Source: CAYVQE01 sp964633205
Lineage (GTDB): Bacteria > Myxococcota > B64-G9
DNA: 48,865 nt
Direction: 5' to 3'
Assembly: GCA_964633205.1 (NCBI GenBank)
Contig: CAZWFN010000033.1
Coordinates: 1 to 48,865 of the forward strand
Below, one piece after another: positions 22,899 to 32,600 of the stretch. The translations under genes and the position numbers were made by a program. Numbering within the stretch: position 1 is the stretch's first letter; each line of letters starts with the position of its first letter. The notes beneath the pieces were generated by a model. The model worked only from the letters and a program-made list of their open reading frames with translations, searched no databases and had not been told where the DNA came from.

Positions 22899-23363
22899 AT
22901 GCCACGTCACATCACCCCCGCGGGCTTCGCCCGCATCGAGGCCGAGCTCGAGCAGCTGTGGCGCGAGGAGCGGCCGCGGGTGACGGCCATGGTCTCGGCC
23001 GCGGCCGCCGAGGGCGACCGCTCGGAGAACGCCGAGTACATCTACGGCAAGAAGCGGCTGCGCGAGATCGACGCCAAGGTGCGGCGGCTGTCGAAGCTGC
23101 TCGATTCGCTGACCGTGGTCGAGCCGCGGGACCACGGCGACAAGGTCTTCTTCGGCGCCTGGGTGACCATCTTCGACGACGCCGGCCGCGAGGCCAGCTA
23201 CCGCATCGTGGGCCCGGACGAGTCGGACTCGCGCGCCGGACGCATCTCCTCCGAGGCGCCGTTGGCCCGGGCCCTGCTCGGCAAGACGGTCGGCGACCGG
23301 GTCACCGTGCAGCGGCCCAAGGGGCCGGCCGAGGTCGAGATCCTCGCGGTGCGCTACAGCTGA
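22899..23363 (+). CDS. greB: Transcription elongation factor GreB
   Basis: The 154-residue protein aligns along its length with GreB. The N-terminal coiled coil carries LWREERP and the acidic tip GDRSENAEYIYGKKRLREID (residues 40-59), where the tip residues D40/E44 enter the RNA polymerase secondary channel and stimulate transcript cleavage. The C-terminal FKBP-like half begins KVFFGAWVTI. YIYGKKRLREID separates GreB from GreA. The ATG at 22899 has GGAGG about 12 nt upstream. It is a monocistronic gene, followed by the repeat element at 23461-23560. Confidence 0.93.
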   Translation: MPRHITPAGFARIEAELEQLWREERPRVTAMVSAAAAEGDRSENAEYIYGKKRLREIDAKVRRLSKLLDSLTVVEPRDHGDKVFFGAWVTIFDDAGREASYRIVGPDESDSRAGRISSEAPLARALLGKTVGDRVTVQRPKGPAEVEILAVRYS

Positions 23364-23725
23364 GCGCTTGGCGCTAGGAGCCTGTAGGACATAGATCAAG
23401 GCCTTGGATTTTCGCCTCCCCCTCGAGAGCGTGTCGAGAAACGGGAGTCGTTGAGTTATTCGTAGGGGCGGGCTTCCATGTCTCGTATGGTCCCGTCAGG
23501 GATATGCCCGCCCGGAGGGCGCTTGGCGACTACGGGCGGGCATGAAGCCCGCCCCTACGGTAGCAATAAAAGTTTGCGAAAGGCGTACGTCATTTCGGAT
23601 TTGTCGACATCCTCCCATCGCGGCTCCGCCGCAACCAAAAAGGCCGGGCCGCGTTGGAGTTGATGCACCGATGTAGAGCCTCGACAACTTCTACGCAAAT
23701 TGCGGAGAAGGTACGGACAGAGACT
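23364..23725. other. 362-bp intergenic region with a repeat element
   Basis: No gene is seen between greB and the convergent Cys-rich lipoprotein gene. It is dominated by the nested inverted repeat at 23461-23560. A short hairpin (GCGGC-TCC-GCCGC, 23620-23632) lies further on. Confidence 0.6.
23461..23560. repeat. REP/MITE-like nested inverted repeat
   Basis: The outer arms CGTAGGGGCGGGCTTCCATG (23461-23480) and its near-perfect complement (23541-23560, one base indel) enclose inner arms ATGCCCGCCC (23504-23513) and GGGCGGGCAT (23534-23543). The 100-bp unit has no coding capacity. Similar GTAGGGGCGGGC palindromes recur in many bacterial genomes as non-autonomous repeats, in my recollection. 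No target duplication is evident. Confidence 0.7.
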
Positions 23726-26620
23726 CTAGGGCTCGTCGCAGTTCTGGCCGCCCAGGTCCTGGTGGCCGAAGACCTCCAACGTGTACTCGTCGCACAGGGC
23801 GCAGGAGGCCAGGATCACCCGCAGGTAGACGTAGCGATCGTCGTCGCCGCCGTCGGGCACGCCACCGATCAGCTCGCCTTCGGGCCAGCGCACGTAGACC
23901 TCTTCCTGGGCCGAGCCGGCGTTGGACGAGGTGTCGGCCGCTGCGGCGCAGTTGTCGCAGTAGATCTCCAGGTCGTAGTCGCAGCCGGCCGGCGGGGTCA
24001 GCCGCACCATGGCCGACAGGTCGCGGGTGTTGATCAAGTTGGTGTAGGTCTCCTGCACGTGGACGCGGTAGACGTGCTCGCCGCGGGCGAACTCGGTGAT
24101 CTGATCCGAGCCCTCGTCGCCGGAGACCGCGCCCAGCGACACGTACTCGCCGCAGTTGGGGTCGGTGTCCAGGTCGTGCTCGCAGCCGTTGCCCGCCTGG
24201 CCGTCCAGGTCGCACCAGCCGTCCTGGCAGCCGTCCACCCCGCACTGGCCGTCGTTGCACACCGGCACCGCGTGCTGGCCGCCGCACTGGGTGTCGCAGT
24301 CGCCGCAATGGTCGGGATCGGTGTCGGCGTTCGACTCGCAGGTGCCCGGGTCGTCGTCGCAGTCCTGCATCGGCGCCTGGCAGGCGCGCTGGCAGGTGCC
24401 GTTGACGCACTGGGCGGTGGAGTGTTCGTCATCCAGGCAGGGCTGATCGCAAGCGCCGCAGTGGTAGGCCGATTCGTCCAGGTCGGTCTCGCAACCGTCG
24501 GCCTGGGATCGGTTGCAGTCGCCCCAGCCCTCGTCGCAGACGCAGGCGCCGTCGATGCAGCGGGCCCGGGCCCCGCAGCGCAGTCCGCAGCCGCCGCAGT
24601 TGGCGTCGTCGCTCTGCACGTCGGTCTCGCAGGTGGCCGGGTCGCCGTCACAGTCGTCCCAGCCGCTGTCGCAGGCGTAGCGACACACCCCGTTGACGCA
24701 GTTGCGATCGGCGTGCACCGCGGTCGGGCAAGGTTGGCCGCAACCGCCGCAGTGCAGCAGGTCGACCAGGGTGTCGACCTCGCAGCCGTCGGCCCAGTCG
24801 CCGTTGCAGTTGCCCCAAGGAAAATCGCAATGGCAGGTGCCGCCGTGGCAGCTGGAGTGGGGACCGCAGACATTGCCGCAGAAGCCGCAGTTGTTCGGAT
24901 CGACGTTGACGCTGACGCAGACTTCACCACAGCAGACCTGGGGCTGGTCGCAGTCGGGGCCGGTGCCACCGCAGGAGCAGGCGCCGGCGACGCACAGCTC
25001 GCCGGCGTCGCAGGTGATGTCGCCGCAGGGCTCGCCGGTGCAGACGCCGTCCTGGCAGGCGATCTCGCATTCCTCGCGGTGGGTCGGGTAGGTGCATTCG
25101 CCGGCGTTGCACACCCCCTGCTGCGGGTAGGACACCCGGGTCTGGCCCTCGCAGGCATCGGCCGGCGGGTCGAGGCACTCGATCGGCTCGCCGCTGCAGA
25201 CCCCCTGCCGGCAGCGATCGGACAGGGTGCAGGGGTCGAGGTCGCTGCAGCGGTCGCCGCCCTCGCTCCAGACCGGCAGCCCGGTATCCTCGTCGAACAG
25301 GCAGATCAGCCGCTGGCCGCAGCAGTCGACCGTCTCGCACTGGCTGTTGAGCGTGCACGGCGCTTCCGGGCAACAGCGGCAGCCGGCGCAGGCGGCGTCG
25401 GTGCAGCGGCCGTCGATGCAGACCTGGTCCGGACCGCAGGGCTGGGCGCAATCGAGCGGGTAGCATTGGCCGCCGGCGCAGCGTTCGCCGGCCGGGCATT
25501 CGACCCCCACGCACAGCCGATCGACGCACTGGCCGTCGACACAGAGCTCGAAGTCGCCGCAGGCCACCTCGGCGCAATCGAGCGGGTAGCACTCGCGGTC
25601 GGCACCGCAGACCTCGCCCTCCGGGCACTCCACGAAGGCGCAGCCCTCGGGTACGCAGCGACCGTCGAGGCAGACCTCTTCGACGCCGCAGCGCAGGTGA
25701 TCGCAGTCGGCCGGCAGGCAAAGGCCGTCGGCGCAGCGCTCGCCGGGCGGACACTCCACCCCGACGCACAGCACGTGGGTGCAGCTCCAGCCGGCCGCGG
25801 TCTCGACGCAGACCTCGTCGTCGGCGCATTCGGTCAGGCCGCAGACGGTGTCGAAGCACTGGCCACGGGCGCAGCGCTCGCGTCCCTCGCATTCCACGTC
25901 GACGCAGTCGGCCGGTACGCAGACCCCGTCCTGGCACACCTCGCCGGCCGGCGAGCAGTTGACCTCGGCACAGTCGGCCGGCAGGCAGTAACCGTCGGCG
26001 CAGCGCTCGCCGGGGGGACACTCCACCCCCACGCAGCTGCGGCGCACGCAGCGGCCGTCGATGCAGACCTCGCCGTCGCCGAAGCAGCCGGTCTGTTCGC
26101 AGTCGCTGGGGTAGCAGTAGCCCGAGGCGCAGGCTTGGCCGGGCGGGCACTCGACGCCGACGCAGGAGCGGTCCTGGCACTGCTCGGCGATGCAGACCGT
26201 GCCGTAGCCCGGGCAGTCGTGGGTCTGGCAGTCCTGCGGGTAGCAGTGGCCCTGGGCGCAGACCTCGCCGGGGGGACACTCCACCCCGACGCAGGCGGCC
26301 GGCTGGCACTCCTGGTCGACGCAGACCTCGCCCACTCCGGGGCAGGTGCGGGTCTCGCAATCGCGCGGGTAGCACTGGCCGCCGGCGCAGACCTGCTCCG
26401 GCGGACACTCCACCTCCCAGCAGGCCACCTCGACGCAGGCGCCGTCGACGCAGACGAAGTCGGCCGGGCAGCTGCGGTCGGCGCAGTCGCGCGGAATGCA
26501 GCGCTCATCGATCCACGAGCCGGCCGGGCAGGGATCGGAGATCGTTCCCGGCTCGCAGGTGGCGAGCCCGGTGGCGAGCAGCGAGAACGCGACAAGGGCC
26601 CAAACGCGCTGATGTCGCAT
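23726..26620 (-). CDS. Very large Cys-rich repeat lipoprotein
   Basis: The 964-residue protein begins with a lipoprotein-type signal (LLATGLATC). Residues about 25-420 are tandem short Cys modules of about 30-40 residues with the recurring phrase VGVECPPGERCADGYCLPADC. A middle part has longer modules typical of myxobacterial proteins (WGNCNGDWADGCEVD...HCGGCGQPC, repeated four or five times). The last 160 residues form a Cys-poor beta domain resembling a pre-peptidase C-terminal domain (EHVYRVHVQETYTN ... DRYVYLRVILASC). It should be a long, disulfide-rigid surface stalk. The ATG at 26620 follows GGGAGGA. It is divergent from the subtilase, from which it is separated by 122 bp. Ligand and partners are unknown. 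Confidence 0.85.
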   Translation of the reverse strand: MRHQRVWALVAFSLLATGLATCEPGTISDPCPAGSWIDERCIPRDCADRSCPADFVCVDGACVEVACWEVECPPEQVCAGGQCYPRDCETRTCPGVGEVCVDQECQPAACVGVECPPGEVCAQGHCYPQDCQTHDCPGYGTVCIAEQCQDRSCVGVECPPGQACASGYCYPSDCEQTGCFGDGEVCIDGRCVRRSCVGVECPPGERCADGYCLPADCAEVNCSPAGEVCQDGVCVPADCVDVECEGRERCARGQCFDTVCGLTECADDEVCVETAAGWSCTHVLCVGVECPPGERCADGLCLPADCDHLRCGVEEVCLDGRCVPEGCAFVECPEGEVCGADRECYPLDCAEVACGDFELCVDGQCVDRLCVGVECPAGERCAGGQCYPLDCAQPCGPDQVCIDGRCTDAACAGCRCCPEAPCTLNSQCETVDCCGQRLICLFDEDTGLPVWSEGGDRCSDLDPCTLSDRCRQGVCSGEPIECLDPPADACEGQTRVSYPQQGVCNAGECTYPTHREECEIACQDGVCTGEPCGDITCDAGELCVAGACSCGGTGPDCDQPQVCCGEVCVSVNVDPNNCGFCGNVCGPHSSCHGGTCHCDFPWGNCNGDWADGCEVDTLVDLLHCGGCGQPCPTAVHADRNCVNGVCRYACDSGWDDCDGDPATCETDVQSDDANCGGCGLRCGARARCIDGACVCDEGWGDCNRSQADGCETDLDESAYHCGACDQPCLDDEHSTAQCVNGTCQRACQAPMQDCDDDPGTCESNADTDPDHCGDCDTQCGGQHAVPVCNDGQCGVDGCQDGWCDLDGQAGNGCEHDLDTDPNCGEYVSLGAVSGDEGSDQITEFARGEHVYRVHVQETYTNLINTRDLSAMVRLTPPAGCDYDLEIYCDNCAAAADTSSNAGSAQEEVYVRWPEGELIGGVPDGGDDDRYVYLRVILASCALCDEYTLEVFGHQDLGGQNCDEP

Positions 26621-26730
26621 GGCGTACGTTCCTCCCGGATATCCATGTTAACACAGCCAGGCGCCGATGGCGCGGTTTTGCCCGCTCCAAAGAACGCTCG
26701 GGGCATTGCGGCATCGACCCCGGCGGTGTG

Positions 26731-26736
26731 TATACT
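26731..26736 (+). promoter_or_regulatory. -10-like TATACT directly upstream of the subtilase start
   Basis: TATACT ends 6 nt before the ATG at 26743, so transcription would begin at or next to the start codon, giving a leaderless mRNA. No ribosome-binding site is visible, which fits. The -35 is poor (TTGCGG, 19 nt upstream). Confidence 0.4.
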
Positions 26737-26742
26737 GGGGCC

Positions 26743-28539
26743 ATGCACGTGTTGCTCCCGCTGTTGGTGCTGGCCGCCCAATCGGCGGCTCCCGCTTGGT
26801 TGCAGGCCGGCTATACCCGGGTCGACGGCCGATCCGTCGAATTGGCGGCGGTGCAGCGCGCCGGGCGCTGGTGGTTGGCAGCCGCCGGCCCGCGACCGGT
26901 CGAGCTGACCGCGCGGCTGCTGGTGCGACCGCCGGCCGATCCGGAATGGAGCCCCGACCGGCTGCGCCGTTACGGCTTGCGGCCGCAACGGCGGCTCGGC
27001 GGAAGGTCGCCGTTGTGGCTGTTCGAGGCGGACGACCCGCCGGCGGCGCTGCAGGCCTGCGCCGCGCTGGTGGCGGATGAGCAGGTGCGCTGGGCGGTGC
27101 CCGACTTTCGCTTGCCGGCCGAGCTGCTGCATACGGCCAGCGATCCGCTGGCTGGCGAGCAGTGGCACCTGGCGCGGCCGGACGGCGGGCACATCGGCGC
27201 CGAGACGGCCTGGGACTGGACCACCGGCGCGGCGGAGGTGGTCATCGCGGTGATCGACACCGGGGTCGATACCAGCCACCCGGATCTGGCCGCGGCGCGC
27301 ATGGTGCCTGGGTACGACGCGGTGACCGGCTCCGCCGATCCCAGCCCCAGCCCGCTGGCCATCGATCACCACGGCACCGCCTGCATGGGCCTGGCGGTGG
27401 CGGCGCTGGACAACGACGAGGGCGGCGCCGGGGTGTGTCCGGATTGCGGCTGGATGGCGGTGCGGGTGTTCGAGCGCGGGGGCTACATGAACCTGTCGGC
27501 GCTGGTCGACGGTATGATGTGGGCGGTGGACCACGGCGCCTGGGTGCTGTCGAACTCCTGGGGCATCGGCCAGGAGCTGGTCGACAGCGGCGTGGACGTG
27601 GGCCCGGTGCGCGAGGCGGTGCGCTACGCGGTCGAGCAGGGCCGCGGCGGGCTGGGCTGTGCGGTGCTGTTCGCCACCGGCAACGGCAACGCCGAGTACG
27701 AGGCGCAGCCCATCGGGACGGACGAGCTGCCGGCCATGGCGCAGACCATCGCCGTGGGCGGCTGCGGCCCGGACGGGGTGGTGGCCACCTACTCGGATTA
27801 CGGCCCGGCCGTCTCGCTGCTGGCGCCCACCTGGAGCGGGTTGGCCGAGGCGCCGCGGATCACCAGCACCGATACGGCCGGCGCTGCCGGGGCCAACCAG
27901 GACGGGGTGAACCACCGCACCGATCCGGGCGGCCAGGATGTGGCCACCGGTTGGCCCGAGCCGGACGCCGCCGGCGACTACACCCGCTACTTCGGCGGCA
28001 CCTCGGCGGCCACGCCGATCGCCGCCGGAGTGGCCGGTCTGGTGCTGGCCGCCGACCCCGAGCTGGACTGGCGCGGCGTCAAGGACCTGCTCGAGCAGAC
28101 CGCGGTCCAGGTCGGCACCGAGGCCGAGCCGCCGCGGGTGGCGGCCGCCTACGATGCCGGCGGCCGCGACCCGCGCTACGGCCACGGCCGAGTCGACGCC
28201 GGGCGGGCGGTGGCGGCGGCGTTGTTCGGCCGTGATCAGCCCGACGGCCAGCCCTGCGGTCTGGACCTGAACTGCCGCGGGGACTGCCTGCGCGAGCCGG
28301 CCTTCGGCCCGGAGCCGACCTGTGCCAGCCCCTGTGCCGGCCGGGCCGATTGCGAGCGGCGCCACTTCTGCCACGCCGGTCACTGCTACCCGGATTCCAC
28401 GGTCGAGCTGCACGGCGGTTGTGGCCGCCCGGCGTCGGCCGGTAGCCCGGTGGCGGCGCTGGCGCTGCTCGGCCTGCTGCTGTTGCGCTGGCGCCGCCGG
28501 CTGTGTCATCATCGCGGCTGCATGCGATTCAGTGGCTGA
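26743..28539 (+). CDS. Subtilisin-like serine protease (S8) with MYXO-CTERM-type C-terminus
   Basis: The 598-residue preproenzyme has a short signal peptide (residues 1-18), a propeptide-like N-terminal region to about 130 and a complete catalytic domain: D172 (AVIDTGVD), H210 (DHHGT), oxyanion N314 (FATGNGN) and S421 (GGTSAATP). After the catalytic domain comes a Cys-rich stretch of about 55 residues (GLDLNCRGDC ... CERRHFCHAGHCY). The C-terminus has the tripartite anchor look: GGCGRP, hydrophobic VAALALLGLLLL, then RWRRR, but with 12 further residues. MYXO-CTERM anchors are processed by a dedicated protease and keep proteins at the surface. The ATG at 26743 has no ribosome site; a leaderless transcript is possible. 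It is divergent from the Cys-rich lipoprotein gene. Confidence 0.92.
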   Translation: MHVLLPLLVLAAQSAAPAWLQAGYTRVDGRSVELAAVQRAGRWWLAAAGPRPVELTARLLVRPPADPEWSPDRLRRYGLRPQRRLGGRSPLWLFEADDPPAALQACAALVADEQVRWAVPDFRLPAELLHTASDPLAGEQWHLARPDGGHIGAETAWDWTTGAAEVVIAVIDTGVDTSHPDLAAARMVPGYDAVTGSADPSPSPLAIDHHGTACMGLAVAALDNDEGGAGVCPDCGWMAVRVFERGGYMNLSALVDGMMWAVDHGAWVLSNSWGIGQELVDSGVDVGPVREAVRYAVEQGRGGLGCAVLFATGNGNAEYEAQPIGTDELPAMAQTIAVGGCGPDGVVATYSDYGPAVSLLAPTWSGLAEAPRITSTDTAGAAGANQDGVNHRTDPGGQDVATGWPEPDAAGDYTRYFGGTSAATPIAAGVAGLVLAADPELDWRGVKDLLEQTAVQVGTEAEPPRVAAAYDAGGRDPRYGHGRVDAGRAVAAALFGRDQPDGQPCGLDLNCRGDCLREPAFGPEPTCASPCAGRADCERRHFCHAGHCYPDSTVELHGGCGRPASAGSPVAALALLGLLLLRWRRRLCHHRGCMRFSG

Positions 28540-28587
28540 TCCGATGCCAAACGGGACCGGTTCTTTCAGGATCGAGGAGGCGTTCGC

Positions 28588-29652
28588 ATGAGCTGTTCAG
28601 CGGCAGTCAACCGGCTTCTGTCTTGGCTGGTCACCGGCGGCTGTTTGTTCCTGGGGGCCGGCTGCGAGCAGAGTAGCGACGACGGCGGCCACGAGATCAA
28701 ACCGCTGCAGGCACCCGCCGGCCAGGCCGCCTCAGACGCGGCCGCCGGGAACACCGAGCCCGGCCAAGCCGCAGTCGACGGACAGCCCGAGCCGGGGAAA
28801 TCGGGTGGAGATGCCGACGACCAGCCCGAGGAGCCACAGGACGAGCCGGTGCCCGAGGGGGCGGTGCGCCTGCGCTGGAAGTTGCCGGACGACCAGGCGC
28901 TGGTTGCCTTCAAGGCCCGGATCGACGACGTACCCTTGGGCTCCGATGCATTCGGGCGGCTGGATGCGGCGAAGATCATCGAGGCCGAGGGCCTGGATGG
29001 CGGCAGCGCGACGCGGCTGCGCCAGCTGGCCCCGGCGGGCCGCAGCGGCCTGACCGCCGTGCTCGGTGCCGATTACGGCGACAACCTGAAGGTGCGCGTC
29101 ATCAAGGACGACTTCGAGCTGCCGGCCGATCTCGAACCGGCGGTGGCCATGCGGGTGCGCCAGCGCGAGGGCCTGGCCCACCGGGGCACCATCGACGACG
29201 ACGGCAGCGTGCTGTCGGCTGCCGCTGGTGGCGACTACCGGCTGCTGGGGCTGTTGTTCGGCCTGCCGGCCGAGCCGGTGGCCGCGGGCTCGGAGTGGGA
29301 GTCCGGGTTGGGGCTGCTGCGCACGGGCGGGCTGGAGGTCGAGCAGGAGAAGCGCTTCGATCGGATGCGGCTGGTGCAGCTGGCCGCCGGCGGCAGGGTG
29401 GCCGTGATCGAGGGCTGCATCGCGGAGCTGCAGCGCGGTCAACACTTCACCGCCGAAGGGATCGAGCAGGTCGAGCGCGAGGCGGTCTTCGTGGGCCGCG
29501 GCCGCTTCGACGTGGCCGCCGGCCGCTGGACGAGATTTGCCGGCCGGCTGAGGATCGACGACCCGCTGGCCGATGACCCGCAGCGGCTGCAGGTGCTCGA
29601 GTTGTCCCATCTGGACCGCGTGCCGGAGCAGGCGCGCGCCCTCGTGCGCTGA
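28588..29652 (+). CDS. Lipoprotein of unknown function
   Basis: The 354-residue protein has a lipoprotein signal ending LGAGC (Cys about 26). A disordered Gln/Pro/Glu/Asp-rich linker follows (residues 30-90), then a folded alpha/beta domain of about 260 residues with motifs such as VRLRWKLPDDQALVAFKARI, DDFELPADLEPAVAMRVRQ and GRFDVAAGRWTRFAGRLRI. I do not recognise the domain; the strand-rich second half suggests a lipid- or envelope-binding module, but that is a guess. The ATG at 28588 follows GAGGAGG. It starts 48 bp after the subtilase and may be cotranscribed. It ends 24 bp from the convergent tamB stop. Confidence 0.75.
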   Translation: MSCSAAVNRLLSWLVTGGCLFLGAGCEQSSDDGGHEIKPLQAPAGQAASDAAAGNTEPGQAAVDGQPEPGKSGGDADDQPEEPQDEPVPEGAVRLRWKLPDDQALVAFKARIDDVPLGSDAFGRLDAAKIIEAEGLDGGSATRLRQLAPAGRSGLTAVLGADYGDNLKVRVIKDDFELPADLEPAVAMRVRQREGLAHRGTIDDDGSVLSAAAGGDYRLLGLLFGLPAEPVAAGSEWESGLGLLRTGGLEVEQEKRFDRMRLVQLAAGGRVAVIEGCIAELQRGQHFTAEGIEQVEREAVFVGRGRFDVAAGRWTRFAGRLRIDDPLADDPQRLQVLELSHLDRVPEQARALVR

Positions 29653-29676
29653 TCGGGGTCGCGCTGCCTTGCCGGC

Positions 29677-32600
29677 TCAGAAGCGCTTGATCCAGAGCAC
29701 GTCCACCCCGCCCTCGGCGCCGTCGCCGTAGAAGCCCTCCAGGATCCAATCGCGGCCCAGCCGGTACTGCACCTCGACCGCGTTGGCGTTCTCGTCCTCG
29801 TCGGCCCCCATGCGGTAACGGTAGGCCACGAACAGATCTTCGGTGATCCACTTGCCCACCACCAGCTCGGCGGTGGTCGTCTCCTCCTGGGTGCTGGTCT
29901 CGATCCCGAGCGTGTCGATCGGCAGCGCCCGGCGCAGGATGCCCCGCAGGCCGCTCAGCAGCATCCCGGCGGCCGCATCCAGCGCCTGATCCTGCAGCTG
30001 CAGGTCTTCGTCCGCGGTGGACTTCTCGCCCGGCTCGCCGCCGAGCACCATGGCCAGCAGCTGGCTCTGGCTGTACTCGGCCGGTACCGACGAAAAGGAC
30101 AGCTCCGGCTGGCTGGCCGAGCCCCGCGCGTGGATGCGCACGGTGGCCACCGCGAAGTCGTGCTCCAGGGTGATGTCGAGGCGGGGATCGGGCGGCATGC
30201 GACCACCGAAGGCGATGCGCGCCTGGCGCACCTCGTAGATGCGTTCGAACAGCGACAGCCGGCCCTGGAGCGCTTCGACGGTGCCGGTGATGGACAGCTG
30301 GCCGCCGACCCGGCTCAGCTCCAGATCGGACTTCAGCCGTAGCTCGGCGCCCTCGTCGCGCACGGTGATGGTGCCCGGGGCCTTGACAGCCAGCCGGAAG
30401 TCGGCGGGCACCCGTACCAGGGCGGCGGCCCCGGCGGCTGGCTGCCGGGGAGTTTGGTCCGTTCGTTCCGCTTCCGGCTCGGCTGGCGGTTCGGGCGCAC
30501 CGGCGCCGACGAAGGTCACCTCCTCGGGCAGATCGGCCGGGTGCAGCTGCAGCGCCTTGCCCTGCGGCAGGCGCACCAGGGCCCGGTCGACATCGAACCG
30601 GCCGCGCCACAGGGCCTCTTCCAGCTCGGCCTGCAGCCGGCCTTCCAGGTCGACCGCCAACAGCATGCCCCCGGCGACCACCGGCAAGGCCTCGGCCGTG
30701 ACCGAAGCATCGACCGTCTGCGGGCGATAGCGGTGCATGCCGGCGTCCAGGCTGAGCCCGAGCCGTCCCGCACCCATGCGGCCCTTGAGGTCCAGCCGCA
30801 GCCAATCGGGCCCGATGCGGCCGGCCAGGGTGAGCTGCTCGATGGGCCGTTGGCCCTGGAGGGCGAGCAGCGAGCCCGCATCCACATACAGCCAACCCCG
30901 CGGCCGGGGCTGCTCCAAGCTGCCGCCGAGGCGTACATCGGCCGACAGGGCCCCCGAGAAATCCACCAGCGGTCCTCCCAGGGTGCGCATCAGCTCGGCC
31001 GCCGGCGCCAGCTGGAAGCCGTCGGCCCGCAGCTCGGCGGCGAGCTCCCCGCCGGCATGCTGCATCCGGCCGTGGGCATTCAGGATGCCGCCGTCGGGTT
31101 GGCTGCTCTCGAGCACCAGCTGCGACTGGCGGCGGTCGACGTCGGCCCGCAGCGTCAGATCGCCGAGGGCCACCTGGGCCAAGGCCAGCTTCTCGAGCTG
31201 CAGCCGTCCCTGCAGCCGCGGATCGCCGGGCTGGCCCGAGAACCGGAAGCTGGCCTGCAGCTGGCCGCTGGCGGCGTCCTGGTATCCGGCCACTGCCAGC
31301 AAGGGGGTGACCGCGGTCGGATGCAGCTCGAGCTGGCCGGACATGGCCGCGTCCAGCCACGCTTCGGGGCCGCGGACCAGCGCGGCCAGCCCGGCCTGCA
31401 GCGCGATGTCGGCCGTGAGCAGCTTCTGCTCGCCGAAGTGGGACCGCAGCTGGGCCCGGCTCTTGTCGGCGCCGGCGGTCAGCTCGAGCTGCAGCTCGGC
31501 CGCCACCCCCATGTTGGCCCGGCGCAACCGGTCCAGCCGCAGCATGCCGCGCAGCTCGCGGGCGCCGCGGTCGAGCTCGAGCTCGGCCTCGGCCCGGCCG
31601 CTCACATCGGCCAGCTGTTCGGTCAGCTCCGGCCGGCCGAACAGCGGGCTGCGCTCGAGCTGGTCGATCCAGTCGCCCAGCTTCGCGTCGCGCCAGTGCA
31701 GCACGGCCCCTTCAAGCTGCTCGCGCTCGGGCAGCTTCCAGCCGGACGCTTGCAGCGGCGGTCCGGCCAGCTGGCCGGCCGCCCGCAGCTCGATGCGGCC
31801 CAGAGCACCCAGGTCGGCGTCGGCCGAGGTCTCCAGCCGGCGGCCGTCGACGGTGGCCTGCCAGGTCGCGCTCAGCGCAGCCGCCAGCGGTTGCAGCCGA
31901 CCCTCGGTCAGGGCCAGCTGCAAGGCGATGCGTCGGCCCTCGCCGGCCACGTCGATGCGACCCGAGGCGGTTCCGGTCAGCGGCCGCGCATCGCTGCCGG
32001 CCGCGCTGTAGACCCGTTCGAGGTCCAGCCCCTCGAAGCGCAGCCGCAAGCTTTCCAGCGCCGCCGGTCGCAACCCGGCCCAGCCCGCCACATCCCAGGG
32101 CTCGGCCGGGGCCCGGGCGGCCAACGACAGCTCCAACGCGGCCGTGCCAGAGTCGAGCTGCAAGCGGCCCTGCAGCCGGCCCCGGCGCAGGCTGGCGGCC
32201 AGGTGGCCGGAGACGGTCTGGTCGGCCACCAGCGGGCAGACCTCGCGCAGCCGGGACTGCAGCTCGGCCTGCAGGCCGCCGGCGCCGCGGTCCAGCTCCA
32301 GCCGCAAACCCACCCGGCCGCACAGCCCGTCGGCACCGGCCAACGGCAGGGCCTGGCCGAGCGCTGCCAGATCGAGCCCCCGCAGGCGCAGGGCCAGCCG
32401 CTGCAGCTCGCCGTCCAGCAGCGTCCCGGCCAGCTCAAGCTGGCCGGCGGCGCTGGCCAAGCGCAGGTCACGCAGCTCGAGCCGCCGGCCGTCGCGCACC
32501 AGCCGGCCGCCGCGGGCGCGCCAGCGGTGCGGGCCCAGATCGAGCCGCAGCCGCTCGATGCGCGCCGCAACCAGCCGGCCGCCGGAATCGCGCTCGAGCT

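Noticed and set aside
23654..26908. 1084-residue plus-strand open frame opposite the Cys-rich lipoprotein
   Set aside because: Ala/Val/Gly-rich translation without motifs, a mirror of the GC-rich repeat gene on the other strand.
28533..28547. GG-N10-GC site TGGCTGATCCGATGC upstream of the lipoprotein at 28588
   Set aside because: 7/11 match and inside the subtilase 3' end; too weak to report.
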